From Flavobacteriales bacterium (GTDB taxonomy: Bacteria > Bacteroidota > Bacteroidia > Flavobacteriales > UBA7430), in contig JAKMFX010000034.1 in assembly GCA_022425195.1 (NCBI GenBank), positions 16,518-80,517 of the forward strand: a DNA stretch of 64,000 nucleotides. Direction: 5' to 3'. Each line of letters starts with the position of its first letter. The first letter of the stretch is position 1. The notes under the pieces were generated by a model. It was not told the origin of the DNA. It made no database searches and saw only the letters and a list, made by a program, of their open reading frames with translations. The position numbers and the translations under genes were made by a program. Positions 25,085-32,629 of this stretch are shown here, piece after piece.

Positions 25085-26005
25085 ATGGGATTTAGCCTTG
25101 TAGAGAAAACTAGAGGTATCTGGTCAAAGAAAAGTTATTCAACCTTGTTGTATTACTTCCCCATTGTCATTGTGATGGGGCTTATGAGCTCACATATAGT
25201 GGGTGCTTTTATTTGTCAGTGGGTCTTTGATATCAGTTTCTTTTCGAGCACAAAGGAGGTTTTTGATCCTGAAAATAAAGACTTGATTGACGCCATGAAG
25301 GTGATGCAGTTTTTTAATGCGGTAGGAACTTTTATCATACCGGCATTTGCATTTTTGCACTTGCGAGGTGTGGAAAAGCCTGCTCAGTATTTGAAATGGC
25401 AAAACCCTTTGTCCGTGGTAGCGATGCTATCTATGTTGATCATGGCTTTTGCGATGATTCCTGTGGCCAACTTTTTGGGTTTCTTAAACGAAGGTTTATA
25501 CCTACCAGAGTTTTTGGACTTTCTCAGAGTCATTGAAGAGCAAACCCTCCGCGTAACCGAACAATTTTTAATCATGGATACCTATTTAGATTTGGTGCTT
25601 ATGATTCTTTTAATAGGTGTCGTGGCTGCCCTAGGTGAAGAACTATTGTTTCGCGGAGTGCTGCAAAATTTATTTCTGGAATGGTGGGGGTCTAAGCATT
25701 TGGCCGTTTGGATAACAGCCTTGTTGTTTAGTGTCATACACCTTCAATACCACGCCATTTTACCCCGCTTTATATTGGGTGCCCTCATCGGTTATGTATA
25801 TGTACAATCGGGCAACCTGAGAAGTTCGATTTATCTTCACTTTTTCTACAACACCACCCTGTTGATCATTACATTTTTAATTCAGCACAGTGGCATCCAC
25901 TCTTCATGGGAGTTCATTGGTACAGAGCAATTTTTAATTGTACTCTTTTCGATGATTGTTCTGGGCTTATTTCTGTTTAAGGTGCCATTGTCAAAAAGAG
26001 ATTGA
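25085..26005 (+). CDS. CPBP-family intramembrane metalloprotease
   Basis: A membrane protein with about eight helices. The CAAX-protease-like motifs are all present: EELLFRG (glutamate pair and Arg, about residues 182-188), FSVIH with the motif-2 His, and HFFYN with motif-3 His and Asn. Members cleave prenylated or other membrane substrates; in bacteria roles include bacteriocin immunity. Substrate unknown. Divergent from dusB with about 34 bases between starts, so promoters may overlap coding DNA. A bidirectional terminator follows. Confidence 0.88.
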   Translation: MGFSLVEKTRGIWSKKSYSTLLYYFPIVIVMGLMSSHIVGAFICQWVFDISFFSSTKEVFDPENKDLIDAMKVMQFFNAVGTFIIPAFAFLHLRGVEKPAQYLKWQNPLSVVAMLSMLIMAFAMIPVANFLGFLNEGLYLPEFLDFLRVIEEQTLRVTEQFLIMDTYLDLVLMILLIGVVAALGEELLFRGVLQNLFLEWWGSKHLAVWITALLFSVIHLQYHAILPRFILGALIGYVYVQSGNLRSSIYLHFFYNTTLLIITFLIQHSGIHSSWEFIGTEQFLIVLFSMIVLGLFLFKVPLSKRD

Positions 26006-26022
26006 CAGGTTTTTCAACAACA

Positions 26023-26051
26023 AGTCCCCATTCGCAAAACAAATGGGGACT
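26023..26051. other. Hairpin in the 3' region of the CPBP gene
   Basis: AGTCCCCATT (26023-26032) pairs perfectly with AATGGGGACT (26042-26051) around a 9-base loop. No T run follows. It may stabilise the transcript end before the true terminator at 26154. Confidence 0.5.
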
Positions 26052-26153
26052 CGGCCAACTTAAAAAACATGTTGAAAATGAAAGTCTTTATAAAACTAGT
26101 TGATTGCTGATCTATGCGCAATAGGTGAAATCACTCAATTTTGAATTTGAGTC

Positions 26154-26188
26154 ATAAAAAAAGGGAAGCCATGGCTTCCCTTTTTTTC
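26154..26188. terminator. Bidirectional terminator between CPBP and exbD genes
   Basis: AAGGGAAGCC/GGCTTCCCTT (26161-26182) forms a perfect stem with an AT centre, with A run before and T run after, so it can end transcripts from both convergent units. Confidence 0.93.
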
Positions 26189-26203
26189 TTTTCATCCTCA
26201 AGA

Positions 26204-26671
26204 TCAATCGACACTTGAATAGGTAGCGTAATTAATCTTGTAGGCCTGCGCTTTCCGTAATTCTTGTTTGATGTCAGTGATGAGGCCCATCTTAGCATCT
26301 ACATCTGCCTTGATACAGGTAATCAGTTGCGGCTTTTTTTCTTCTGCTGTGGCTTCTCTTTTTGAAGCGACAAATTCTTGAATGTCACTCGCCAATTTGA
26401 AGGAGTCATTCAACTGAATTCTAGGTTCCGTTCCAAATTTTGACTGCATGCCTGTAACAGGTGCACCCACGTATATATAGCTACAGAGTGATTTGTCTTC
26501 AATTTTTTTCACCTCCGATGCTTGCGGTAGTGCGTTCTCAACCAATAGTGTTGTTTCTCTCATCACCGTGGTGACCATGAAGAAGAACAACAGCATAAAA
26601 ACGATGTCGGGAAGAGAGGCTGTTGAGATGGCCGGAGTTCCACTCCCTTTTTTCTTCTTAAATCTGCTCAT
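26204..26671 (-). CDS. ExbD/TolR-family biopolymer transport protein (distal copy)
   Basis: One membrane helix (about residues 20-38) and a periplasmic domain, 155 residues. The essential Asp of ExbD (E. coli D25) is seen in SLPDIVFMLLFFFM. It works with ExbB to use proton flow to drive TonB or Tol. Two ExbD paralogues in a row are usual in Bacteroidota. It starts at the codon directly after the stop of the proximal ExbD gene. Confidence 0.9.
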   Translation of the reverse strand: MSRFKKKKGSGTPAISTASLPDIVFMLLFFFMVTTVMRETTLLVENALPQASEVKKIEDKSLCSYIYVGAPVTGMQSKFGTEPRIQLNDSFKLASDIQEFVASKREATAEEKKPQLITCIKADVDAKMGLITDIKQELRKAQAYKINYATYSSVD

Positions 26672-27217
26672 TTAGTTTCCTCCTGCATTTTTGGGTTCTG
26701 CTTCAGAAATTTTCTCAGGAAACATCTTTCGGATTTCCTTTTTTCTATCGCCTTTCAGTTCTGTGTAGTTCAGGCCAAATTTCTTTTGCGCTTCTCGATC
26801 TCTGAGCTCGCGGTAAGCTGCGGAGAGTTCGTTTTGGACTTTGATGTACATCTCGTAGGAAGTCCCACGGTCGTTTTGAAGCGAAATAATGGCTTTTTGA
26901 GGGTTGTCAGATAAGGAGGGGTTTTTGCCCCAGTTGTCTAAAAACTTTTTGGCTCCCGCTCTCAATTGAGAGATCTCCATCAATTCTTCTTCCACCAAAA
27001 GTTGGTCTTTAGCATTGACCAATACCACATATATGTTTTTGGCTTTGATCTGAGAATCATCAATGATCTGCTCCTCATCTTCAGGCATCGCAGGAAGTTT
27101 TCGGACTAGGCCGGTGTCAACATCCATCGTGGTGGTGACCAGGAAAAAGATGAGTAGCAAAAATGCGATGTCTGCCATCGATCCTGCGTTAATTTCGGGT
27201 AATGATCTTCTAGACAT
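26672..27217 (-). CDS. ExbD/TolR-family biopolymer transport protein (proximal copy)
   Basis: One membrane helix with the conserved Asp in SMADIAFLLLIFFLV and a longer periplasmic region than its neighbour, 181 residues. It begins 3 bases after the small membrane protein gene. Together with ExbB and the second ExbD it supplies energy to TonB-dependent receptors, one of which is encoded at 61.8-64.0 kb. Confidence 0.9.
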   Translation of the reverse strand: MSRRSLPEINAGSMADIAFLLLIFFLVTTTMDVDTGLVRKLPAMPEDEEQIIDDSQIKAKNIYVVLVNAKDQLLVEEELMEISQLRAGAKKFLDNWGKNPSLSDNPQKAIISLQNDRGTSYEMYIKVQNELSAAYRELRDREAQKKFGLNYTELKGDRKKEIRKMFPEKISEAEPKNAGGN

Positions 27218-27220
27218 TGC

Positions 27221-27553
27221 CTATTTGTTAAGCATTTTTGATACCTCTGTATAGACTGTAGTCAGTATCGCTCCAACGGCCAATACATAGAATACAATAA
27301 GACCTGCGCCAACTTGTCTGGACTGTGATTCGGTCACATCGAATTTCATAAAGTGATCCGTCACCTCATCAGATGCAATAAGTAGAGCAATGATGTAGAT
27401 GAGCAACAATGCCCCGACAGTAATTCCTACTTGCTTCGCCTTTTTGGGATGCGAAATCAAATGTTTTATTGGAAATGCGATCGCAGATATCGTAGCCGCT
27501 GCGATTAAAATGTAGGTAAGAATAATACCGTAATTTGCCATGAAATCTCCCAT
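27221..27553 (-). CDS. Small three-helix membrane protein of the exb cluster
   Basis: A hydrophobic 110-residue protein with membrane segments at about 8-28, 42-62 and 82-102. I do not recognise a named domain. Similar small proteins sit between exbB and exbD in many Bacteroidota, which suggests a structural part of the complex; this is inference. The start is either ATG 27553 or the in-frame ATG at 27541 (MANYGII). Confidence 0.75.
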   Translation of the reverse strand: MGDFMANYGIILTYILIAAATISAIAFPIKHLISHPKKAKQVGITVGALLLIYIIALLIASDEVTDHFMKFDVTESQSRQVGAGLIVFYVLAVGAILTTVYTEVSKMLNK

Positions 27554-27579
27554 TTCAATATGTTTTAACGGTTTGTATG

Positions 27580-28416
27580 TTATTTTTTAGCTGCTTCTTG
27601 TCTTGCCAAGATGTCAATCAGTGTGATCGAGGCATCTTCCATGGAGTTGACAAGGTTGTCTATCTTAGCGATGATATAGTTGTAAAATACCTGAAGGATC
27701 ATGGCTACGATCAAACCAAATACCGTAGTCAATAAGGCTACTTTAATACCTCCAGCAACGAGTGCAGGAGAAATGTTGTTGTTGGCTTCAATGGCATCAA
27801 AGGCGCCAATCATTCCGATTACGGTACCCATAAACCCGAGCATAGGCGCTAAGGCAATAAATAGCGAGATCCAAGAAGTGTTGCGCTCCAATCGACCCAT
27901 TTGAACCGATCCGTATGCAACAATAGATTTTTCAACCATGTCTAAGCCCTCTGATGAGCGCTCTAGTCCTTGGTAAAATATAGAGGCTACTGGGCCTGGC
28001 GTGTTGCGGCAAATTTCTTTTGCATCTTCAACGCCACCCTTATTTAATGCTTCGTCGATATCTCCTAGGAGTTGGTCGGTATTTGTCGTCGCTAAGTTCA
28101 AGTAGATGATACGTTCAATACACAGTGCCAAGCCTAAGATGAGCGCAATCAATACTATACCCATGAATCCGGCACCCCCTTCAATAAACTTTTCCTTGAG
28201 CACTTGGTGGAAACCGGCTTCCGGCACTTCTTCTGAAATTTCTTCAATGGGAGCAGGTGCAGCCGCTTCAGCAACAGTGTCAGTGGTTAAAGAATCTACA
28301 GCCGAGCTGTCTGTGGTGATTTCCGTATTTGAAGAAGTCTCATCTTGAGCTAATGCGTCCAAGTTATTGATGTTCAGCAAGCCAAAGATTGCCAATAGGG
28401 AAAGTAATTTTTTCAT
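27580..28416 (-). CDS. exbB: MotA/TolQ/ExbB proton channel protein
   Basis: Proton-channel component of the ExbBD complex. The N-terminus has a signal-like helix ending LDALAQ, an acidic Ser/Thr-rich linker (about 25-65), then three membrane helices. The MotA_ExbB domain motif APMLGFMGTVIGMIGAF lies near residues 190-206 and the last helix follows. The extra N-terminal signal helix is common in Bacteroidota ExbB. It is the first gene of the operon. Confidence 0.92.
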   Translation of the reverse strand: MKKLLSLLAIFGLLNINNLDALAQDETSSNTEITTDSSAVDSLTTDTVAEAAAPAPIEEISEEVPEAGFHQVLKEKFIEGGAGFMGIVLIALILGLALCIERIIYLNLATTNTDQLLGDIDEALNKGGVEDAKEICRNTPGPVASIFYQGLERSSEGLDMVEKSIVAYGSVQMGRLERNTSWISLFIALAPMLGFMGTVIGMIGAFDAIEANNNISPALVAGGIKVALLTTVFGLIVAMILQVFYNYIIAKIDNLVNSMEDASITLIDILARQEAAKK

Positions 28417-28455
28417 TTTTGTTGGTAATTTGTTGAATAAATGAACTTGTTTTTA

Positions 28456-28463
28456 CAAAACTA
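28456..28463 (-). promoter_or_regulatory. Putative -7 box of the exb operon
   Basis: On the minus strand TAGTTTTG matches TAnnTTTG, 40 bases before the exbB start. No clear -33 element at the right distance was found. Confidence 0.4.
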
Positions 28464-28558
28464 AACAATTCCTTCAATAACTAAGCCGAAATTTAGTTCT
28501 CATCTATCTAAAGTTGAGTTTCTAATGCTTTGCATGTGCCATGCTTGTGTTTTATATG

Positions 28559-28590
28559 TTTGGCGAGGTTGATTAATAGCCTTAAATTTG
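28559..28590 (+). promoter_or_regulatory. Promoter for the CIA30 and photolyase genes
   Basis: TTTG (28559-28562), a 20-base spacer and TAAATTTG (28583-28590) fit the Bacteroidota consensus exactly. The box lies about 80 bases before the ATG at 28672 that would begin the intact signal peptide. Confidence 0.6.
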
Positions 28591-28702
28591 TGTTGTTGAG
28601 AATTTCACCATGCAGACATTCCCATAAACAGCAGGGATGCTTCTCCTTGGAGCTTCATTTAAATATTGCTGATGCTTAACTATTTATCGATTTTTTTTAC
28701 TG

Positions 28703-29215
28703 ATGGTATATACTTCTACTAATGCGCAGAACACCCAGGTTATTGTCGATTTTACAGACAGCCATAAAACTCCATCTTGGGAGGTGTTTAGCGACGGCGT
28801 GATGGGGGGCGTTTCGGAAAGTGTGTTCACCAAAGATGCAGAGGGCTCTGGTATATTCTCCGGGCATGTTTCTACGGATAATAACGGTGGTTTTGCCGGT
28901 GTTCGTTGTCGTCTGAACGTGGATTTAACGCTGCGGAAAAGATTTGTACTCCACCTGACTGGAGATTCAAAATCCTATCAATTTAGGATCAAACACAAAT
29001 CTTCAGATGCGCATTCCTATGTATATGCTTTTGAAACCTCAGGCGAAAAAGAGAGGGTCGTTATTGATATTGATGCATTCGTTCCAAGATACAGAGGGCG
29101 GGATATAGATAGGCCCAATTTTAATGATGCTTCACTTGAGGAAATCTGTTTTTTAATCGGGAATAAGGTAGATGAGGATTACCGACTGCAAATTCATAAA
29201 ATAGAAATTGAGTAG
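28703..29215 (+). CDS. CIA30 (NDUFAF1-like) family protein, signal peptide out of frame
   Basis: The 170-residue frame carries a CIA30 domain, a beta-sandwich named for a mitochondrial complex I assembly factor; hallmarks are WEVFSDGVMGGVSES and the NGGFAGVR segment. Bacterial members are of unknown role and usually exported. Here the frame starts MVYTSTNAQ, which looks like the tail of a signal peptide. The missing part is encoded from ATG 28672 (MLNYLSIF...) in the -1 register, and the two meet at a run of eight T (28691-28698). With seven T the reading would be MLNYLSIFLLMVYTSTNAQ, a good Sec signal. Thus the gene is frameshifted, phase-variable, or mis-sequenced. Photolyase follows 12 bases later. 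Confidence 0.8.
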   Translation: MVYTSTNAQNTQVIVDFTDSHKTPSWEVFSDGVMGGVSESVFTKDAEGSGIFSGHVSTDNNGGFAGVRCRLNVDLTLRKRFVLHLTGDSKSYQFRIKHKSSDAHSYVYAFETSGEKERVVIDIDAFVPRYRGRDIDRPNFNDASLEEICFLIGNKVDEDYRLQIHKIEIE

Positions 29216-29227
29216 CGCTTATAAACT

Positions 29228-30520
29228 ATGACATCGAAAACGCCCATATCCATATTCTGGTTTCGCAGGGACTTGAGACTTCAGGACAACACTGCACTTT
29301 ACCATGCATTAAAGCAGGGTCATCCCGTCTTGCCCATTTTTATTTTTGACAAGGACATTGTTGAGGTTTTACCAGAGGACGATCCCAGAGTGAATTTTAT
29401 TTACGATACCCTTGCTGATATTGATAAAGAGCTAAAATCATTGGGCAGTTCTTTGTTGATTTTAAAGGGTAAAGTTGATGAGGTTTGGCAATCCCTGTGT
29501 AGAGATTATACCATCTCTGATGTGTTTTTTAATAGAGATTATGAGCCTTATGCCCGCCAGAGGGATGCAGGGATTGAAAAACAATTGACAGGCGCTGGAA
29601 TAATGGTTCATTCGTTCAAAGATCAGGTAGTTTTTGAGCCCCATGAGGTGTTGAAGGCCGATGGGAACCCTTACACAGTATTTACGCCCTACAAAAGAAA
29701 GTGGCTGCAATTGTATGATTTGGTTACGATCTATGACGCTCCAGATGGATCTTCGTTTTTACAAATCACAAATGAAATTCCGACAAAAAATGCACTTGGG
29801 ATTAAGGTGTCTGAGATCAAAGTCATGCCCTATGATTTGAAAGTCGTTACAGATTATGCCAAGTACAGAGATTACCCATCCATCAATGGGACTTCACGCT
29901 TGGGCCCATATTTGCGTTTTGGACTCGTAAGTGTTCGTACCCTCATGTCTAATATAGGCTCTGTGTCGGAGACTTTTACCTCTGAACTCGTTTGGAGAGA
30001 GTTTTTCATGCAGATCTTGTACCATTTCCCTCATGTGGTCAAAGAAAATTTCCGACCTAAGTACAATGCCATTGAGTGGGTAAATGATGAAAAGATGTTT
30101 GAATTGTGGAAATCCGGAAAAACAGGATATCCCATTGTGGATGCTGGCATGCGTGAGCTGAATCAAACGGGGTATATGCACAACAGGGTGCGTATGCTCA
30201 CAGCAGGCTTTTTGTGCAAGCACTTACTTACGGATTGGAGATGGGGCGAAGCGTACTTCGCAGAAAAGCTGATGGACTACGACCTATCGGCCAACAATGG
30301 GAACTGGCAGTGGGCTGCCGGAACTGGGTGTGATGCAGCTCCCTATTTTCGTGTATTTAACCCAAGTACTCAGGCAAAGAAGTTTGATGCTCAATTGGAA
30401 TACATCAACAAATGGATTCCTGAACTTAATTCCCTAGAGTACCCACAGCCCATAGTTGTCCATGAACATGCCAGAAAAAGGGCATTAGAAACCTATAAAA
30501 TAGGACTGGCTAAATACTAG
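29228..30520 (+). CDS. phrB: Deoxyribodipyrimidine photolyase
   Basis: Repairs UV-induced cyclobutane pyrimidine dimers using blue light. The N-terminal antenna domain begins ISIFWFRRDLRLQDN; the FAD-binding C-terminal half contains SELVWREFF, PIVDAGMREL, GYMHNRVRM and the NNGNWQWAAGTGCDAAPYFR region typical of class I CPD photolyases. All 430 residues are present. Its stop overlaps the end of a short minus-strand gene. The CarH-type light sensor nearby suggests light-controlled expression. Confidence 0.94.
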   Translation: MTSKTPISIFWFRRDLRLQDNTALYHALKQGHPVLPIFIFDKDIVEVLPEDDPRVNFIYDTLADIDKELKSLGSSLLILKGKVDEVWQSLCRDYTISDVFFNRDYEPYARQRDAGIEKQLTGAGIMVHSFKDQVVFEPHEVLKADGNPYTVFTPYKRKWLQLYDLVTIYDAPDGSSFLQITNEIPTKNALGIKVSEIKVMPYDLKVVTDYAKYRDYPSINGTSRLGPYLRFGLVSVRTLMSNIGSVSETFTSELVWREFFMQILYHFPHVVKENFRPKYNAIEWVNDEKMFELWKSGKTGYPIVDAGMRELNQTGYMHNRVRMLTAGFLCKHLLTDWRWGEAYFAEKLMDYDLSANNGNWQWAAGTGCDAAPYFRVFNPSTQAKKFDAQLEYINKWIPELNSLEYPQPIVVHEHARKRALETYKIGLAKY

Positions 30521-30690
30521 CTAAATCTTACTTTTCCTTTAGGGTATCTTTTTTTCCACAGCTGGATGCTTTCCATGTTAGGAAGGCTAATCTTGATTTT
30601 TTCTGTGTAGAAGACGATTTTCGGCTGTCTTTCTTTAATTGCTGAAATCAAATCTTCGGCTCGCTTGGTTGATAATCTTCTTCGGCTCAT
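30517..30690 (-). CDS. Small basic protein of 57 residues, unknown function
   Basis: An uninterrupted frame from ATG 30690 to TAG 30517, fully using the gap between photolyase and the SDR gene and overlapping the photolyase stop by four bases. The product starts MSRRRLSTKRAEDLI, is rich in Lys and Arg, and lacks cysteines or membrane segments. I do not recognise a family. It is divergent from the SDR operon and shares its operator-bearing intergenic region, which suggests joint control. Expression is unproven. Confidence 0.5.
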   Translation of the reverse strand: MSRRRLSTKRAEDLISAIKERQPKIVFYTEKIKISLPNMESIQLWKKRYPKGKVRFS

Positions 30691-30692
30691 AA

Positions 30693-30759
30693 TTTGTATA
30701 TTAAATTCTTGGTAAAGTTATACAATTTGTATAAATTTGACAAACAAAACGTATACAAA
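30693..30759 (+). promoter_or_regulatory. SDR-carH operon promoter with TTTGTATA boxes and palindrome
   Basis: TTG (30709-30711), a 20-base spacer and TAAATTTG (30732-30739) form a Bacteroidota promoter 20 bases before the SDR ATG. Inside the spacer lies a perfect 6-1-6 palindrome, ATACAA-T-TTGTAT (30720-30732), ideal for a repressor. TTTGTATA occurs at 30693-30700 and 30726-30733, and its inverse TATACAAA at 30752-30759. The CarH-type regulator at the operon's end is the natural candidate; that is inference. Confidence 0.6.
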
Positions 30760-31455
30760 ATGAAGAATTACTTAATTATAGGGGCCTCAGGGGGGATCGG
30801 ACAAGCCATAGCAAGCCAGCTTCTTTACAAAAGCTACGCTGTTTATGCTACATTTTGTTCAAATCCCATCTCACTAGAGCATTCTAATTTGACGACAGGA
30901 CATTTTGATGTTCTCAATTCTGATGAGTTTTCTTTCGATTTGCCTGAGGTTATTGACGGATTGATTTACTGTCCGGGAACGATCAACCTAAAACCGTACA
31001 ACGCTCTTAAGGATTCAGACTTTCTACATGAGTTCCAAGTCAACGTCATCGGTTTTAACAAAGTCATGAAGCTTGCTTTAAGAGCGCTGAAAAAGTCAGA
31101 AGGATCTTCGGTAGTAGGATTTTCTTCCGTCTGTGCACAGAATGGCTTTAGCTTTCATGCCTCTACGGCAGCCTCGAAGTCGGCCTTGGAAGGCTTATTT
31201 GTTTCTCTAGCAAAAGAGTTTTCACCCAAAATACGTTTTAACATCATTGCACCATCTATTATTAACACCTCCTTAAGCGCTCATCTGCTTAATTCAGATT
31301 CTAAGAAAGATCGCATTGCGGCAAACCATCCGATTCCTCGTGTGGGGACTGCAAACGATGTCTCTTCCTTAGCATGTCATTTGATTTCTGATGATGCTTC
31401 ATGGATTACTGGGCAAGTATTTGCCGTTGACGGAGGTAAATCTAAACTACTATAA
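30760..31455 (+). CDS. Short-chain dehydrogenase/reductase
   Basis: NAD(P)-dependent oxidoreductase of 231 residues. It has the dinucleotide motif GASGGIGQA near the start, an N-rich YCPGTINL-type strand, and GFSSVCAQ. The usual catalytic YxxxK is replaced by a TAASKSALEG segment: Lys is present but the Tyr position is Thr (SFHASTAASK), so activity may be altered. ATG 30760 is chosen because upstream in-frame codons lie in the promoter. It opens an operon ending in the CarH regulator, and SDRs of this kind accompany LitR/CarH and photolyase in other bacteria. Confidence 0.82.
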   Translation: MKNYLIIGASGGIGQAIASQLLYKSYAVYATFCSNPISLEHSNLTTGHFDVLNSDEFSFDLPEVIDGLIYCPGTINLKPYNALKDSDFLHEFQVNVIGFNKVMKLALRALKKSEGSSVVGFSSVCAQNGFSFHASTAASKSALEGLFVSLAKEFSPKIRFNIIAPSIINTSLSAHLLNSDSKKDRIAANHPIPRVGTANDVSSLACHLISDDASWITGQVFAVDGGKSKLL

Positions 31456-31456
31456 C

Positions 31457-31621
31457 ATGAATTTATTTAGCTTTTTTTCGCCCCGCAAGAAATTGCAACG
31501 CAAGTACAAAAACCTGTTGAAGCTTTCACACAAGTATTCACGTATCGATCGTAAGATATCTGACCAATACTTTAATGAAGCTTACAAGGTGCTCCAGTCT
31601 CTCGAGAAATTACAAGGATGA
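31457..31621 (+). CDS. Lacal_2735-type small protein
   Basis: A 54-residue basic, helical protein (MNLFSFFSPRKKLQRKYK...) matching the pattern of the Lacal_2735 family seen across Bacteroidota: short hydrophobic start, Lys-rich helix, then RKISDQYFNEAYKVLQSLEKL. Function unknown. It begins one base after the SDR stop, and its TGA overlaps the ATG of the glutathione peroxidase (ATGA). Confidence 0.75.
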   Translation: MNLFSFFSPRKKLQRKYKNLLKLSHKYSRIDRKISDQYFNEAYKVLQSLEKLQG

Positions 31622-32139
31622 AATGGTTATCAGTACTCACACTTATACTTACGTCAATGAGCATTACAGCACAAAGCATTCATGAGTTGAGTTACCTCTC
31701 GATTGATGGAGAAACAATTTCAATGAAATCCTACGAGAACCAATATGTCTTGGTGGTTAATGTCGCTTCATTTTGTGGCTATACTTCCCAATACGATGCC
31801 TTGCAGGAGCTTCATGAATCTCAAGAGAATCTGAATGTCATTGCATTTCCCTGCAACCAATTTGGAGCCCAAGAGCCAAACTCGGAGTCGGAAATTAAGG
31901 AATTTTGTTCTACAAAATTTTCCGTTGACTTTCCTATGTCGTCCAAAGTTGATGTGAAAGGATCGAAAGTCTCGCCCATCTATCAATGGCTTACGCAGAA
32001 AGAACTCAACAAACTTGGAGACTTTGAAGTCTCGTGGAACTTCAACAAATTTTTGGTAGGCCCATCAGGAGAGTTGATCGCTCACTTCCCGAGTAGTGTA
32101 AAACCTTTGAGTAACGAAATCACAAAACTCTTAAAGTAA
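31618..32139 (+). CDS. Secreted cysteine glutathione peroxidase
   Basis: Thiol peroxidase reducing hydroperoxides. A signal peptide (to about TAQ19) directs it to the periplasm. The peroxidatic Cys is in VNVASFCGYTSQY, the resolving region in FPCNQFGAQEP, and the Trp-Asn motif is SWNFNKFLV, so the catalytic set is complete with Cys rather than selenocysteine. Length of 173 residues fits. It is translationally coupled to the preceding small gene; photo-oxidative stress defence is a reasonable role in this light-response operon. Confidence 0.9.
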   Translation: MKWLSVLTLILTSMSITAQSIHELSYLSIDGETISMKSYENQYVLVVNVASFCGYTSQYDALQELHESQENLNVIAFPCNQFGAQEPNSESEIKEFCSTKFSVDFPMSSKVDVKGSKVSPIYQWLTQKELNKLGDFEVSWNFNKFLVGPSGELIAHFPSSVKPLSNEITKLLK

Positions 32140-32140
32140 T

Positions 32141-32611
32141 ATGTCGCATTTTCAGCTCACAAAAGTTCAGGACTTAAACACCGACCTAGATACCATCTGG
32201 GACTTTGCCTCTTCGCCTAAAAACTTAAAAGAGATTACGCCGGACCACATGTTGTTTCACATCACTTCTGAGGTGGCAGAAAAAATGTATCCGGGAATGA
32301 TTGTGACCTACGAAGTGGCTCCTTTGCTCGGGATAAAATTGGCCTGGGTGACGGAAATCACACAAGTTAAAGACAAGCATTTTTTTGTGGATGAACAAAA
32401 AGTAGGTCCCTACACTTTGTGGCACCACCAACACTTCTTTGAGGCGACGGAAACGGGAGTTCGGATGACGGACATCATTACGTACAAACCGCCTTTTGGG
32501 ATTTTCGGAAATCTATTGAACAGCTTAGTAATAAAAAGGCAATTAAATGCTATTTTTGACTATCGGAAGAAAGTGATGAATCGATTATTTAATGATTCAA
32601 AACCCCTTTGA
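32141..32611 (+). CDS. SRPBCC-family ligand-binding protein
   Basis: A 156-residue START/Bet v1-like fold protein: a helix-grip pattern with ASSPKNLKEITP near residue 25 and a C-terminal helix with RQLNAIFDYRKKVM. Proteins of this shape are often annotated as cell-division inhibitors or polyketide cyclase-like; actual ligand unknown. It starts one base after the glutathione peroxidase stop and precedes the CarH gene by 18 bases. Confidence 0.8.
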   Translation: MSHFQLTKVQDLNTDLDTIWDFASSPKNLKEITPDHMLFHITSEVAEKMYPGMIVTYEVAPLLGIKLAWVTEITQVKDKHFFVDEQKVGPYTLWHHQHFFEATETGVRMTDIITYKPPFGIFGNLLNSLVIKRQLNAIFDYRKKVMNRLFNDSKPL

Positions 32612-32629
32612 TACGTCTCATCCGTTTAG

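Noticed and set aside
30694..30759. Extended SDR start giving 22 extra residues
   Set aside because: The extension would overlap the promoter boxes and palindrome; ATG 30760 gives the proper dinucleotide-fold start.
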